From positions 1,269,227-1,333,226 of the forward strand of contig NC_031472.1 in the NCBI RefSeq assembly GCF_000006565.2: 64,000 bases of DNA, written 5' to 3'. The translations under genes and the position numbers were made by a program. The DNA comes from Toxoplasma gondii ME49. Lineage: Eukaryota > Apicomplexa > Conoidasida > Eucoccidiorida > Sarcocystidae. The notes under the pieces were generated by a model, which saw only the letters and a program-made list of their open reading frames with translations, had not been told where the DNA came from and made no database searches. This document shows, piece after piece, positions 1 through 13,502 of this stretch. Within the stretch, counting starts at the first letter, position 1; each line of letters starts with the position of its first letter.

Positions 1-2193
1 GAAGTGCCTGGAATCAAATGCATCGGCCCAGCCGAAGCCGGCGCCTCAGCCGCCACATTGAGAAACGCCCGGCTCTGGAGAGTCCGACTCCGTGGCATGT
101 TGGCTGGCGGATGGGCAGGAGCGTGGCAGAAAAACGAGATCGTTTGGCCGGCGGCGAATGTGGGAATTCAAGAACTCTCCTGCGTGGGAAGCCGGCTCTC
201 TGTCATTTCAGTGCACTACACTCCCCGGACGATCGGCGGCACGTAACGCAACAAAGGAACTCAGTGTCACTATTCCTTGGGTACTCGTGGGAAACCTAGA
301 CAGCTCGCGAAACTGTGCTTGGGTAAACCATGGACACGGGAGTTTTGACCCGAGACATTAGAGACTGCGACACCCTGTTCCTGCTTCCGAATTTTGACCG
401 AGACGGTCTACGACTCCTCCGCTGAGGCTCTTTGGCGCATCTCCAGAGCCTCCTAACGCAAACGGTGAGAAACTTACAGAGATTCGACGTAAAAAGTGGC
501 CAAAAACAGCCGACACATGCACCGGCAAGTGAAGGTTGAACGGACTGTGTGTGCGTTTGTTCCAGAGCTGGAAAGAAACTTCCCCGGGTCTTTGGGGAGG
601 ACAGACCATCCCTGCTGCGCACACCGACCGGAGAATGCGTCGAAACAGCAAATTTCGACTTGAAGAAAGTGTCTGGAAAACGCTTTTCGTGCAGCAGAAG
701 CACTCATGGCAATCCGGTGGTCAAAGCGACTCGGGCACTGCACATCCACCCGCCTCTCTTTTTGTCGCCGACCGGGGAGCAGAAGAACTCCGGAAAACCC
801 GAAACGTGGGACACCTGGTGACTGCAAAACTCCACCGGTCTAGGACCTTTTCCGTCTATACACCAGAGCACTCGAAAGCGGACGACAAAGACATTAGGCG
901 CCGGACACAAACCATAGTTTTCAGGGCACCCCACCGGATTTGGCCGCGGTTCGCTTGTGCACCTGCGAGGAAGCGGAAAGGACCAACGACCACCAGTTAC
1001 CCGAGAGTTTGCTCTGTCTTTTCAATCCCCTTTGTATAGAAAATGGCCACTATCCGACCGTCGTGCCGCTTACTCGAGGTGTTCATTCCATCGCAAAATC
1101 GCAACTCTGCGAAGGCTCAGCCCCAGTCGATCGAGTCACTTCGCATCCTCCGTGCAGGATCCGCTGGTGGCGCGTCGCTAGCTGGCGCGAGCAACCGGTG
1201 AACGCTGTGCAGAAAAATGTTTTGACTTGAAGCTTCTCGCCTTACCGTAGGCGTTCGCAAGTCACAAGCGGCTTGCGAACACTCGTTGCGTGACGTGTGC
1301 CTCAGCTGCACACTGCGAGGACTGAATGGAAAAGCGACGGATTATTGCCGCGCCTTCCCAGCTTGGAGTGGCAACGACAGTGCAGCCTCCGAGCGTTGTG
1401 TCATCGTCTCACTTTGCATGCGATTTTTCTCTTGACACAAAAAACTGGCATGCAGACGCTTGAGGCACTGCCGAAGATCCAACAAGTCTCGCGCTCGTAT
1501 TCGAAACAGCATTGTTCGGATGAAGCAGATCCCACGTTCTGCTCGAAACACACTGGCAAAGGGGAGTTTCCGTCTCCGTTGATCAGTAAACGGATCACAA
1601 ACAGGGAGTCCACTCTCTCGGCGAGACTGCAGCGGGACAACGACAGCATGCAGCGATCATCGATTTGCGGCTTTGCGGCTTCGGCAATCTGCAACGGAGC
1701 AAAACAACGTATACACGATATGTATTTTTTGTGTTCTTCATATAATATGCTTCGTGACGGAACTCTCGCAAAGGCGCTATGAAGCCTTCAAAGGCTGTAG
1801 GGACATTGAGAGTGCGGCGATCCAGCTGGGCGACTTTTCACTATTCGGGACCAGCTTCGTCGAAATTCAGTACCCCACTCCTTGTTCGTGAGAGAAGCGC
1901 ACCTGTTTCGATTGTGGTTGCTGCGAAGTTTTCTCTCTCCTTGTAGTTCGTCGCTTCGCTCCTCGGCCTTGCTGCCTTTCCTCCCGCTCCTCTTGTCTCC
2001 TGTCTCCGTCTCCGTGTCGCCGTGTCTCAGTATTTCCCTTTCCGGTTCCACATCCGTCTTTGGCTTTCGTCCGCACTCGTCCAGTTCCCCGTCCCCTCTC
2101 TGAGGATGCTTTTATCAGATTTTCATGTAGCGTCTCGTTCCCTCGAGTTTTCTTTTCCCGCTCGTCCCGTTCTGCGTTTCTCCCTGCTCCAAA
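1..2193. other. 5' flank, no gene recognised
   Basis: About 2.2 kb upstream of the METTL13-like gene. Several open frames exist on both strands (for example 536-1039 +, 1297-1782 +, 1867-2391 -), but none shows a recognisable domain, and none could be extended into a convincing exon chain. Some regulatory and 5' untranslated sequence for the downstream gene presumably lies here. The stretch 1920-2190 is pyrimidine-rich on the + strand. I could not identify a transcription start. Confidence 0.5.
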
Positions 2194-5100
2194 ATGAATC
2201 TCCTTCCCTCGAGCATCGAAGAATTCCGCAAGCGCTCCTATTGGAACGCTTTTTTCCGGTCCCGTGGTGACCGAGCCTTCGAGTGGTACGGCAGCTACTC
2301 CGAATATAAGGCGATCCTTGACTCCCTCGACCTGCGTGTTCCAGCGGGAGCGCGAAAGGAGCGGACCCGCGAGGCGACAGAGAGAGAGCACGGTCTTCGC
2401 GAAGGTTCAGCCGAGGCTGTGCCCACCCGTCTAGAGAAGCAGAAAGAGGAGAACGGAGAGCGAAGCGCAGCCGGTGATGGTGACAAGAACAGAGGGTCGA
2501 GGATTCTCCACGTCGGGTGTGGAAACTCGGAGCTGGCGGCTGAGCTGGTGGAAGACGGGTGAGTGAAGAAGGATGAAGCCGCAACAGTGCGCCAGAGCAG
2601 CCAGAACAGCGCGCACCCAGTGGCAAGGTGAGGGCAAGAAGTGGACAACGCAGAACAAATGTCACAGTCACTCATTGACACTCACACACCGAGTGAGGCA
2701 GAGAGACGGATGTTTGTGCAGGGGACAACCTAAAGGAAGGGTGCTGGGGTGGGGAGTTGATCATCACCTGTCGGAAGTCGAGCCGACGTCCCCAAGTTGT
2801 GGAGGTGATGCCTCGACTGTCTGCCGTGAGTTCTCTTCGCTCTTCCTCGACCATGATGTTCCACTTGGTGCGCATGCATTTGCTCTCCCGACGTGCAGAT
2901 ACACTTCAGTTGTCAACGTCGACTTCTCACCTGTTGTCATTTCGAACATGCGTCGCCGGTTTCGCCACCTCCGCTCTGCGCTTGAGTGGGAGTGTTTAGA
3001 CGTTCGAAACGGCGCGCTCGTGAAGCAGTTTGGATCTGATTCTTTCGATGTCGTGCTGGACAAGGGATTTCTCGACGCCTACATTTCTCGCGATCCGGAA
3101 CACTGTGCGGCTGCTTCTGAAGGAGGGGCGAACGGGAGGGGGAACTGCCAGTTGAGCGAGACGAACGTGAAGTCGAGCAACGCGTGGGACTACAGAGAGG
3201 AAGCTCAGGTGTATCTCCACTCTGTGTTGAACGTGCTGAAGCCCGGAGGCGTTTACATTCTCATCACTCTCGCACAAGATTACCTAGCCAAGGAACTGGT
3301 AAGACGAACCAGGGTTCGGCTCTTGTCGTCTGTCTCCACGTCATATGTCCGCTTGAGAGTTCTTTCATTTATCTTCCTCTTTCTATGTGGGGTCCCCCCT
3401 TTTCCGTATATTTCACTTATTTATATGTCTCCTACATGTGGTTCAGTTATATTCATATCTGGTCGCATGCGCCCAAAATCGTCTCTGGAAGTAGGAATCT
3501 ATCCACCAAGCATTTCCAGTTTGCATATCTCGCGTGTCTTGCGTTTCTGTCTTTCGCCGTAGGTTCGGAGCTTGCACGCAGCTCCACTGGCACACGTCAA
3601 GATTTACCCTCTCTCTCACAAGTCGTCTGTTTCTTCTTCTTCTCCCCTTCCGTATCTTTTCGCGTTCACGAAATCGTTGTCAGCCGCCCCTGTCGAGGGA
3701 TCAGCGTTGCAGCCGGTCAAAGGAAAACCTCCGTAAGTCATCTCCCTCAGCCGTTTCTTGGAAGAGCCCTCTGCTCACATACTCCCCTTCGGTTGTAGAT
3801 ACACCGGAGACCTAGTCGGTCTGGGAGGTTGGCGTAGAGAGGGGTTGCGTCAGGACGAGACGACGTGTCAACTGGGAAAACGCGCGAACTGTAAACTTGT
3901 TGAAGGCACTGCGTTGCAAGAGTCAGAAGTCTAGACGGACGACCTCTGCAGGCTTCGAACAACCTTAATGTCGTAGGATACTGAAGTACAAGACGCAGAT
4001 TTATGTGGTGTTTTTGTGGCGTTTCGTGACAGGCTAGCGTGCACCATCGTTGCCGACCAGAGTCTCGGCTCGGCGAACGAGACATTCGCTATTTGGGAAT
4101 TGCCGAGTAGGTTTGACGCCAAGCCTGCAGACGACTCTGGATTAGTCTGCTTTTCTCGTCTTCTCGTTTGTCAGCTTTTCATCTCTGGGGTTCCTCAACC
4201 GCTCACGTGGAGTTCTGCCTTTCTTCGTCGAGGTGCTCTGCTCTCCAGAGACCTGGCAGCGGCTGTCCTCCTCGACGTCCGTCTTCCCTCGTGCCCCTCA
4301 CAGCTGCCTGGCAATCACCTGGGAAGAGAAGAGTCGCGCTGCCTGCCTGCGTCCCCAGTTGGCTAAAAACTATCCATTACTGCGTATCTAACTGTTACTT
4401 TCTATGAAACGATATGTATACTGATGTATGGATGTAGAATTAACTGTTTGTATTTCTTCGCACCTATTCAACAGGACCTTTCTATCGGCTGTGTGTCTAC
4501 ATATCTGTCTACCTGTCGATCGATATATGTTGCTGTCTCGATTTACCCGTCGCCGAGTGTTCTGCCAGTGTATAATTGGATCTGCCGAACTGCGTCTGCA
4601 TTTGTGGGTATCTCTTCGAGACTGTGTTCTCTGCAATCGTGTCAGAATCGTGCTGTTTTGCTGTCGGCTGTGCTAGGTGCGTGCCTTTCCACGTCTTCCA
4701 CTCGCATCTTCCCGACCGGTTCAGACTTCGAGGGCCTGTGCTTGCACCGTGCTCAGGAACCGAAATGGGCGCGTGTCACAGAACGCCTTTGCGTAGATCG
4801 CAACAGGGGCCCGATGTGGAGGTGCCGATACACTCCGATAACTGTATCGTTCGTTGTTTGTCCCCTTTGCGTCAACTGTCTTCGCGATCTTGAGTGTCGC
4901 TCTTTCGCTTCAGAGCGCGTTGTCGCCATCAACAAGTGGAGGTTTTTCCAGTCTGCAATTCACCACCGCCAGCCCGGGTCGCGTAGCACGGTGTCTGTAC
5001 ACCGGCAGAAGGCTGGGGACGACAGCGCCGCGTACTCGATCGCCGTCTACGACCGCGTTTTTGAGGAGACCTGCGACGAGAAGAAAAAAAAGAAAGATGC

Positions 5101-5346
5101 AAGAAAGACAGACAAGAAGCGCTCTTCACACAAAACTGCTGCGCTGCTTGTCCCTCTTGGACAGGAGTGTTCGTGGCTCTACGCAACTCCTGAGGGAAAT
5201 CAAGAGGTAAACAGTCTGAAGCTTTCGAGCTACGTTCGGCAAAGAACGAGGAGACGCGACGCCCCAATACATTTAAAGGAACTGACTCGTCGAACAGTCC
5301 GGTTTGCACGCACACACAACCAACAAATATTCACATATGCATAGAC

Positions 5347-5382
<36 letters not shown>

Positions 5383-8300
5383 CGAGATAGATATGTTTAC
5401 ATATATATATATATATATGTATAAACACATCTGTTTATGTTTGTATGTGTATTTTTCTCTGTATGGAGATTCACGCTTCTACACAACGTTCTATATAATT
5501 GCATATATATATTTATTCACAAATGCTTGTGGGTGCGCATATACACAGATACGTTTGCGTGCGTTGTCCAATGTATGTAGATTCGTGCTTCCACTCAAAG
5601 ATATACATATCTGTGTGTATGTCTGCGGGCTGGCATGTCAACAGCGTACTCGGCCAGATTGATTCTGTATGGAGCTGTCGCTCTGCTGGGGCTTCGTCGT
5701 TTTGCGTCGCACATGTTTTCTCGGATTCTTGCGGCCTTGTCGCCTCGCTCTGTACGTCATTCATCCCTCTGTAGAAGAAAACAACCGCGTGAGGGTTCGC
5801 TGGTTTCCTTTTTCTGCAGCTGGCATGTCAAGCCGGTGTCTCCCGCCTGCTGGTCGTCACTGCCGGGGTCGACCAGTTCCATGCAACTTCGGCTGGTCGA
5901 GAAGGACCGAGCGTAGGAGGGCAGAAGGCGTCTGTGTTTGATGCCATGAAGGAGGAACTTGCGCCATACCTCGCGGATCTCGCCCTGCCCGGAGGTGTAA
6001 GAAAACACAGCGTCTCGACACACTTCGTCATGTACACAGTGAACACATAATGCATGTTCAGAACAGAAATCGCGCTGGTCATCCATGTATACATATATAT
6101 ACATATATGCATTTTTATTTGGACTGCGAGAGCAAGCAGAAAGAACGTCTTATTTTTTAGTCCATAAATATATATATATATATATAAACAAGCGTGTGTA
6201 GTGGGACTTTGCGAGAAAAATTAAAGCGATGCGTGTTTTCAATCAGCGTAAATCTGTTTTACTACTGCGTGAAAACTTCGAGTTTTAGACAAAGGCGCGT
6301 GCAAGTGCAGATGAGGAGAAATTGGTGAAAGCATATCATGGATAGTTTCATATTGGCGCAGTGTTGCATGGTGCATGCGTTTTGACAGTTTTGATCGGGG
6401 CTGGGTCGCTCTGGGACCCTGTCCGTTCCCTGCGAGATTGCGGTGTACGTACACTGGCTCTGGATTCGTGCTGGAGATACACCGTGTGTAGCTGCATATA
6501 CAGGGTGATGGAGTGGCTTGCGCCTGGGGGGCTTTAAACGCACTATGTTTCAGTTACTTCAGGTAACTCGCCTTAGTTGTTTGCCTTTGAAGTGAAAGCG
6601 AAGCTGCTTTCTAGGTGTCCGGTTTCTGTATCACCCTTATGCCCACTAGCGTCTCCTTCCAGTGTACAGACACCCGAGGTTCCGCCGGCTTCTGCGCGCA
6701 GAGTAGGCTCCCTTTTTTAATGGTGCGCTTCGCACATGCGCGAAAGAAAACTGTCTTGGAGTCGATAAACAGATGCATTCTGAGTCAGATGTCTCACCAC
6801 CAACTCCTCGCAAAAAGAGAAAGGTGAAGAGTTCTTTCTGTCGTTCTCGTTCAGGGCGAGATTCCCGTCTTGGTCGTGAGCGAAGAGACGTCGGTGCATG
6901 CAGAGCTCGCTTGCGTGCGGTCGCCTCTTGCTGGCTGGATCACCGTTCGCGACGTCGAATGCGAAGCGGAAAGTGACGGAAAACGGGGGGCGAAAACCGA
7001 CGAAGAGACCTACGTTTGCCGGCAAATGATCTTCTCCTGCAACCCGCAAGCAGTCCAATCTGAGGTCAAGGTGAGTCGTCGAAGAGACGATAAAAGTGGG
7101 GAGGACTTGCACGTTCATATCTGGATCTGTATGTTTGTGTATATGCGCGAGTCCATACGTATGTACACGCCTATGTTGTGTATATGCATATGTATATGTA
7201 CACGTAGATATACGTAGATGCCAATATACCAGGGCGGTGAGACATGGGAGAAGCGCGCATAGTGAAGAGGTGGAAGTGGTGGATCCGTTGGGAGGTGTCT
7301 CAGACTTGTGGAGGAGAGAGAGAGAAGCGTTAGAGGATGATGGACGCGTTGTGTTTTCTATCGTCCTTTCAACATGCCTGCACTGGCACCCACGGCAAAG
7401 ACGTTCTGCACATCATGGTCCTGAGGACGCGCGTTCACGCACAGAGAGAAGAACCGGCAGTATCCTACATCTCGCGGCGTTGCTGAGATTCGCACAAGTC
7501 GCAGAACGCCTGCTCCATTGTATCCGCGTCTTTGCTTCCCTTCTGCCTCCCTCTCTTGCTTCTTCATGGCTTTCCTCTTCTTCTTCTCTGCTCAGTGCCT
7601 GGGCTGTGGGCTCGAGTCACATCTCTGCTGCGAACGAACATGTATTTTTAGATTCGACTGCCCGCGGCGAAGAGCGAAGGCTCTCGGCCTCCAGAATTCC
7701 TCTTTTGCCAGTCGACCTGCGCATACCATCTTGCCATCGCGGCAGGTGAGTCTCTGTGACTTTTCTTCGCTCCGACGTCGTGTGGTTCCTCAGCCCCTCT
7801 GCCTCGGCCGCGACGCTGACCTTCGTTCTCGCTCTTCTCTTCGCGTCCAAACTCGCGCGCGCCAGCAGCCATCCCTGTCGAGTCAGGTTGCTGCTGTTCA
7901 AAGAAAGGATGCTTCGTGTCTCCTGTGCGTTCGCTTTGTGTCTCCGGCGTTTGCGTTTATGTCTCGGTGAGGAATGTGAGAGGCTGGGGACTTCTTTTTC
8001 GTTTGCTTGAGAGGGTGGTCTGTTGCATTCTTGGCTAGGCTTGAGTCACGCTTCTACCCTGTCTGATTCATTTGTAATAACGCGAGCGCTGCATGCGTTG
8101 CGCGTTTCCTCTCAGCTTTCGCGCTTTTGCCGGAGGAGACTCTCAGCCGGGACGCGCCGCAGAAGCCGACCCTCGTTGCGTCGCTGCTCGGCCTCGGTCG
8201 GTCAAGATAACGACGAAGCAAAAAAAGAAACCCAGAGAGAGCAGCAGGGGAGGACGCAGAGAGAACGGAAAGAAATGGAATCAGTCGGCGAAAGGGAGAG

Positions 8301-11300
8301 CAAGAAAACAAAGGGAAAGAACGGTAGAAGAGAAACGGATGAGGAGGGTAACGGCGCGAACAGAAGGCAGCAAGGAGAGCATGGGAGAGAACAGCAAAGG
8401 CGAGGAGAGCACGACGAAGAAAAGAGAGGACCAGTGAAAGAAATAAAAAGTTGCAACATGAGAAGAGGAGTGGAGTGAATTGAAGAATGAACATAGAAAC
8501 TAGAGAAGAGAAGAGTGCGTCGAGCGTGCACTGCGCCCGAAGGTAGAAAGCGAAGAAGAAGGCTCAATTGCGTCGCCTCGCGACAAACGAAAACAACATG
8601 ACAGAAGCTGGGGCTCGCACGATGGGGTTTGCTGGCAACATCCTTCTTTGCTCACGTCTGCTTCTTTCGCATTCGTCTTTGCGTGTCTCTCTCAAGAGTG
8701 CGTTTATCTCGCATCTTCATCGATTGCTTCGAACCTTCTTTTCAATTGACAGTTTGTCCCTCGTTTTTATGTGTCTGTGGGAACGTCTGCGAGTTCTTTA
8801 TTTGTCACTCCGTCGAGGCGACCTTTGCCCCCTTAATACGTAGCCGTTCTCTGTGCGTCGTCACCAACTCTACGTCTGTCTGCGTGACAGTCTCTTGCTG
8901 TCGCTCGTCCTGGTCTCTGCATCTCTCCGAACTCGTCTCGCGCCTCGGCCTCGTTTTTTTTACCGCGTTGTGTCCGTAAACGGACGTCCGTGGAGCGCGT
9001 CCAGATGTCTGTCAATCCCTCGTTCAATCGTCTCCTTGCAGCGTTCTCGCGTCTGCCCTGCTGCATCGTGTCTTTCTGTCTCGTCGCGCAGGCGGTGGTG
9101 TCTTGGCGCAGCTGCTCGTCTGTCTGTTCGGCGCCTCCTTCGAGTTGCACCTGGCGTGTGTCGACCTGGACCCGGTGGTGCTTCAACTCGCGACGCAAGT
9201 AAGGAGAGACAAAGATCAACAAGAGCAAGTGAATCGCCTCGCTATTGTTGTGTCCGTCCTGCGACTCTGTGCTCGAGCTGCTTCCTGCAACCTGAGCTCT
9301 TCTATCACCTTCAGACGGACAGGGCTCCGTCGTACCGCGACCCGTCGGAGGTCGGCGAGACTGGCATGCCTCAGAGGTCTGTACACTGCTCTTTCACGGT
9401 TCCTCAATCTCCTCTGCGTCGTCCCCCATCCTCGCCTTGCTTTTGCCTCTGCGCGCGCTGTCAGCCGGCGTCTCGAGAGACCGCTCAGCCGTCGACAACA
9501 TGCGCTGGAGAGCGAGACCGTCTCCCGTGGTGCATCGGCGCCTGCTGCCGAGTCTGTTCGTCCGTTTGTTGCGCGTGTGCTCAGTTTTTCGCGTTCCACG
9601 AAGCGCCACCAACTCTCACGGCGACCGTGGACGACGCGCTCGCTTTCGTCGAGCGCCTGCCGGCGCACTCTCAAGACGTCTTGGTCGTCGACATCAACAA
9701 TTCGGCTTCTTCGTCTGCCCTGACCTGCCCCTCGGAGGCGATGCTGCAGGCGAACGTCCTCGAGTGCATGAGGACCAAGCTGAGGCCTGGCGGGATCCTT
9801 CTATTCAACCTGCTCTCCAGATGTCCTCAAAGCAAACGAGAAGTGAGTGAACGGGGACGGGCAAACGAGAGAAAGGAAGAAGGCGAGAAGGCGCACAAAC
9901 TGTAGGGACAACAGCCTGATCTCTCCCGACAGTCCAGAGTGACGAAGAGGTTTGGCACCGTGACACAGGGAGGAAAGAAGGGAAGGCGGACAAGAAAAAG
10001 AGATGCAGAGGACGAACGGGAACGACGACGACGAGGAAAGAGAGCGAAAGGAAAACGCGACTAAACAGAAGCGGCATGTACCGCAGAGACAGATATAGCA
10101 ACTTGCAACAGGTGCGAACGACGGGTTCAGGGCCTAGGAAAAGAAACAAAAGTAAGACGCAGTCGCCTTTTGACATGAAACAAAGAACAGATAGACCTTA
10201 CGTTTGACGCTGTTTGAGCTCTGTGACACTTGCGAGAAGGAACTCCGTTTTGATTTCCGAATCTCTGCAGATCATCGGGCGCCTCACGAGCATCTTCTCT
10301 TTTGTCTCAGCCTTCTCGATGCCAGCGGTGAGTCTTGGAGTCGACGCGGAGCGGCTTCTGGGTCGTCCTCGCTCGTTGACTCAGGTAGCCGCTCGTCCAT
10401 GTTCTTCCCCGGTTCGGTGTGTTTCACTTCTCTGTTGATTTCTCTCTTGTTCGCCTGCTTCCTAGCGTTCGACTCGTCGGTCCTCTCCCCCGTCTGCCTC
10501 CCGTCTCGCGTTTTAGGATTTTTCTCTCCGGCGTCTTCTGCCCCGCGTCCGAATTCTCTTGCGCTCTGCCTGCGGTGCTCATGGAGGGCAGAGGGATGGG
10601 GCGCCCGGCGACAAGGCGCTTTCCCCTTCTCGTTCCTCCCCCCTTCGTCTTTTGTGGTCTCTGCCTGTCGTGGTCGCGCGGCCAGGCTTCGAGGATCCCT
10701 CTGTGTTGTGCATGCGTTCCTCTGCTGCTTTCTCGCAGGACGTTAATGAACTGATCGTTTGTGGAACTGCGCCTCCCTCGCACGTCACCACACCGGCCGA
10801 TCTTCAAGCTCGTCTCGACGCCCTGGTGAGACGCTTTTCACGAGTGTTCGTCTCCACATCCGTTTTGTTATCCACGCCTTTCTAAACATAGGTCGGCGTC
10901 TAGATATACTTATATCATAAAGGGATGTATGAATATCTGTGTCTACGTCGAGTTGTTGAGGATGTGCATATATATATATATATATACGAAGACCGAGTCT
11001 CCAGTTCTACAGAGGCATACATACATGCGTATATATATAGGAAGAGAATCTGTATCCATCTGTAATCGGTTTCTTTCGCTTCGTCTGGAACTCTCTCGGT
11101 GGCATTCCATTCCCTCTTTTTCTGTCTCGTTTCGTCCCTCTCCGTTCCCGTCGGTGTATTTTTCTCTTGTCGTTTGTCGGCCGGTTTTTTCTCGATCTGC
11201 GTTTCTGCCTCACGTCTCTGTCCCTCGCTGAGCCTTTCGCTCACTGCCGTGCAGTTTCGGCCTCTCCTGTCTCTCTCCTTTTCCGTTTCTCATCTCTCTG

Positions 11301-11584
11301 TCAGTCTCGACCTGCCTCGGTTGTCCCTGCTTTTTGTCTCTCTCGACTCTCTCGCTCGCTGCTCCCTCATATGACTCTCGCTCTCTGGATGTCGCGTTTC
11401 TTCTCCGTGTTTCGTCCGTTTCTTTCCTCTCCAGTTTTCAGCAGTGGGAGAAGACTTGTCGAAAGTCGGAGCCGACGACGCCCGCATGCTTGCGGCGGAG
11501 AAGTCAACTTGGCGGGGCTGGAGTCAAAGGTGGAGGATTCTCGAGAACTCGAAGAGAGAAGACACAGACATGTCAAGTACCTAA
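2194..11584 (+). CDS. METTL13: METTL13-like dual methyltransferase (eEF1A methyltransferase), spliced
   Basis: Homologue of METTL13/EEF1AKNMT, a protein with two class I SAM-dependent methyltransferase domains; in animals these modify Lys55 and the N-terminus of eEF1A. The start begins MNLLPSS and soon reads FEWYGSY, as in the family. Domain 1 has the SAM loop HVGCGNSEL, VVNVDFS, VLDKGFLDA and LKPGGVYILI. The C-terminal domain has LLGLGGGVLAQL, VDLDPVV, VVDIN and LRPGGILLFNL. Phase-consistent exons: 2194-2558, 2899-3298, 3563-3732, 4914-5206, 5820-5996, 6855-7070, 7652-7745, 8116-8196, 9092-9198, 9585-9842, 10271-10327, 10739-10825, 11435-11584. The GLGGG motif is rebuilt only by splicing 8196 to 9092. 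Reading phase shows that coding sequence is missing between 3733 and 4913. The listed exons give about 818 residues against 699 in human; the extra length includes a charged insert in exon 1 and one after AVYDRVF. Cytosolic location is inferred. Confidence 0.9.
4725..4913 (+). other. Possible additional METTL13 exon, unresolved
   Basis: The frame of exon 4914-5206 stays open upstream and reads FEGLCLHRAQEP from 4727, after an acceptor-like TTCAG at 4720-4724. This weakly resembles the segment after the first methyltransferase domain in METTL13. Exon 3563-3732 ends in phase 2, while 4725 would need phase 1. So another small exon or a different donor must exist. The 3733-4913 structure needs transcript data. 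Confidence 0.25.
5347..5420. repeat. (TA)n/(GA)n microsatellite in METTL13 intron
   Basis: Runs of TA, then GA, then TA again, inside the intron between exons ending at 5206 and starting at 5820. No coding frame of the gene crosses it. Confidence 0.9.
6088..6187. repeat. TA-rich microsatellite in METTL13 intron
   Basis: Two TA-rich blocks (about 6088-6112 and 6166-6187) within the 5997-6854 intron. Confidence 0.85.
8208..8570. repeat. Purine-rich intron tract
   Basis: About 360 bp of the METTL13 intron 8197-9091 is nearly all A/G on the coding strand (GAGA, GAAG, AAAG words). It is low complexity with no exact repeat unit. The long opposite-strand frames here are its shadow. Confidence 0.7.
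10965..11040. repeat. TA microsatellites in METTL13 intron
   Basis: Two short (TA)n runs, near 10968-10986 and 11030-11039, in the last intron (10826-11434). Confidence 0.8.
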
Positions 11585-13502
11585 CTCCGCGAAGACTGCA
11601 GAGACAAAGCGTGAAGAGCTCTCACCGTTCCTGACAAGGCAGAGACGCCAGAGACAAACACTGGGAGGAGCCGAGAGAGCCAGAAAGCAGAAAACGTTCT
11701 TTCTCCGCTCTTGACAAGCAGGCCAAGGCGAGAAACCACCCGCAAGAAGTGCAGCGATGATGCAGTGAAGAGCCAGCGTTTCCCCGTCTTCTTCGTTATT
11801 TGTTTTCTTCCTTTTCTCCTCAGGAGGCGCACCCGGTCGCTGGCGTTGCACCGGAGCCCGGGAGGTAGAGGGGTGGAAAGGCAGAACGCCGAGATCTGGA
11901 GGAGCTGCGACTTGTCAGAGTTTTTCCATTTCTATTTCGCGTCCAAGTCTCGGATTTCAGAGGTCTGTGCAGAGACGTTTGTGCGTTTCTATGCGTGTTT
12001 CTCGGAGTGTATTGTCCGGGAGGAAAACTTGAAAAACTGAGTTCCACCCCATTGTCTAGGCATTCAAGAACCGAGCATCAAACAGCACGAGGCGAAAGGA
12101 ATGGAAACGTACTCTCCGGAGTCGTTAGATGCAGCAAATCCGTTTCCGATTACCACACCGGACAGTCATTAACTGAGGTGAAAAGGACGTAAGACTATCG
12201 AATATAACGGTGCGTCATATTCAGAATCCTAGGCACGGCGATATCTGTTTGTTCAGTTGCGCAACCTGAATTCTTCCATTTGTTCTTTTGAATAGCATGA
12301 GAATTGCGTACACGTGAGATGACAAGAAGCAGCCCGAGAGGGAGACGAATAGAAACCCGCGAGTCGTTGTTGCAATAAAAAACCAATTTAGACAACGTCT
12401 TTCCGACACGTGGAAGATGAGAAGGGAAAACTGGAAAGAATGCCTGCATCAGAAAAAAGCATCCATGGCTCTCGGTGCAGACATGCGGGTCTTCGCCAGG
12501 TGGAAACGCCTCACGTTGCGCGAGAGACACTTGGGGACTGAGACAAGCTCGCTTTCCTGGTCAACAGACAGTGCCCTGCAGATACACTGCAGCGCCGACC
12601 ACGAGAGCCATGCAACTCCAACGTCCGACAGCAGTGATGGAATTCGAGGAACGCGGATGTCCGAAAACGATGAACCTCGCGCACACCTGTTTCCTGAGCA
12701 TGACTGACTTCCAAAATATGGCTCTTGTTGTTGGGCGCAGGTCTCTAAAAAGACCTATTGAAACCCGCCACTTTTGGCTTTATTGAGCAGACTGTTTGCA
12801 AGCCTGGTGACCCCTGTTACAGTTCCCGTTGAGAAGAGCCTCTCTCGATGAGGCGGGCAGGTCTGCCACGTAGTCAAATATCCTGAGATGTTCATGTTTC
12901 TCTCTTCTTCCTCACGCAATTCTTTCCTCCTGTTTCGTCTCTTTTCGTCGCATCGGCTGGCCCTCAACCCTCAGCAAATTCACCTGCCGACCGCCTCTTC
13001 CCGTCTACTTCTCAGAGGCGGTCGTGCCCAGACCCTAACGTCGCTCCTCTTTGAAATCTATCCCCAAAGGAAATATACATTTTGAGAAGATATAACTATA
13101 TAAAATATATCCATATATATATGTATATATACATATATATAATTATATATTTAAAATAATATATATATATATATATAAGTGTTTCGTTTTCTCGAATGGC
13201 TCCAAGGCTGTCCAAATATATATATCTAAATATATATGTGTTTTTATTTCGACTCCACGACAAATGTGCGTGTGCCTGCAGATACGCTGTGCAAGCCACT
13301 TCGCTTCTGCATTGTTCTCATGGTGAACCAGATAGTGGCCTTTCGCTACTCATGACCCCTGGCAGCAAAACAAGCAAAAAACATATTCATTTACTTGTAG
13401 TTGTAGCTGTTGACGCATGCATGTCCACGTTGCAAGTTGCCTCGGTTGTGGGCCATGACCGACGTTGCTCGCATTTTCAATTGAAGGGAAAGGAGCTACG
13501 TC
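11585..13502. other. Convergent intergenic region
   Basis: Lies between the METTL13 stop and the stop of the opposite-strand membrane-protein gene. It should hold both 3' untranslated regions. Open frames here (for example 11711-12040 +, 12417-12707 +) lack family motifs and splice context. A TA-rich block sits at 13087-13182. Confidence 0.5.
13087..13182. repeat. TA-rich microsatellite block
   Basis: Nearly 100 bp of interrupted TA repeats, downstream of the stop codons of both convergent genes. Confidence 0.9.

Noticed and set aside
8853..9584. Extension of the plus-strand frame upstream of METTL13 exon 9585-9842
   Set aside because: This part is intron; it overlaps exon 9092-9198 in a different frame, and the exon starts at a clear acceptor at 9584.
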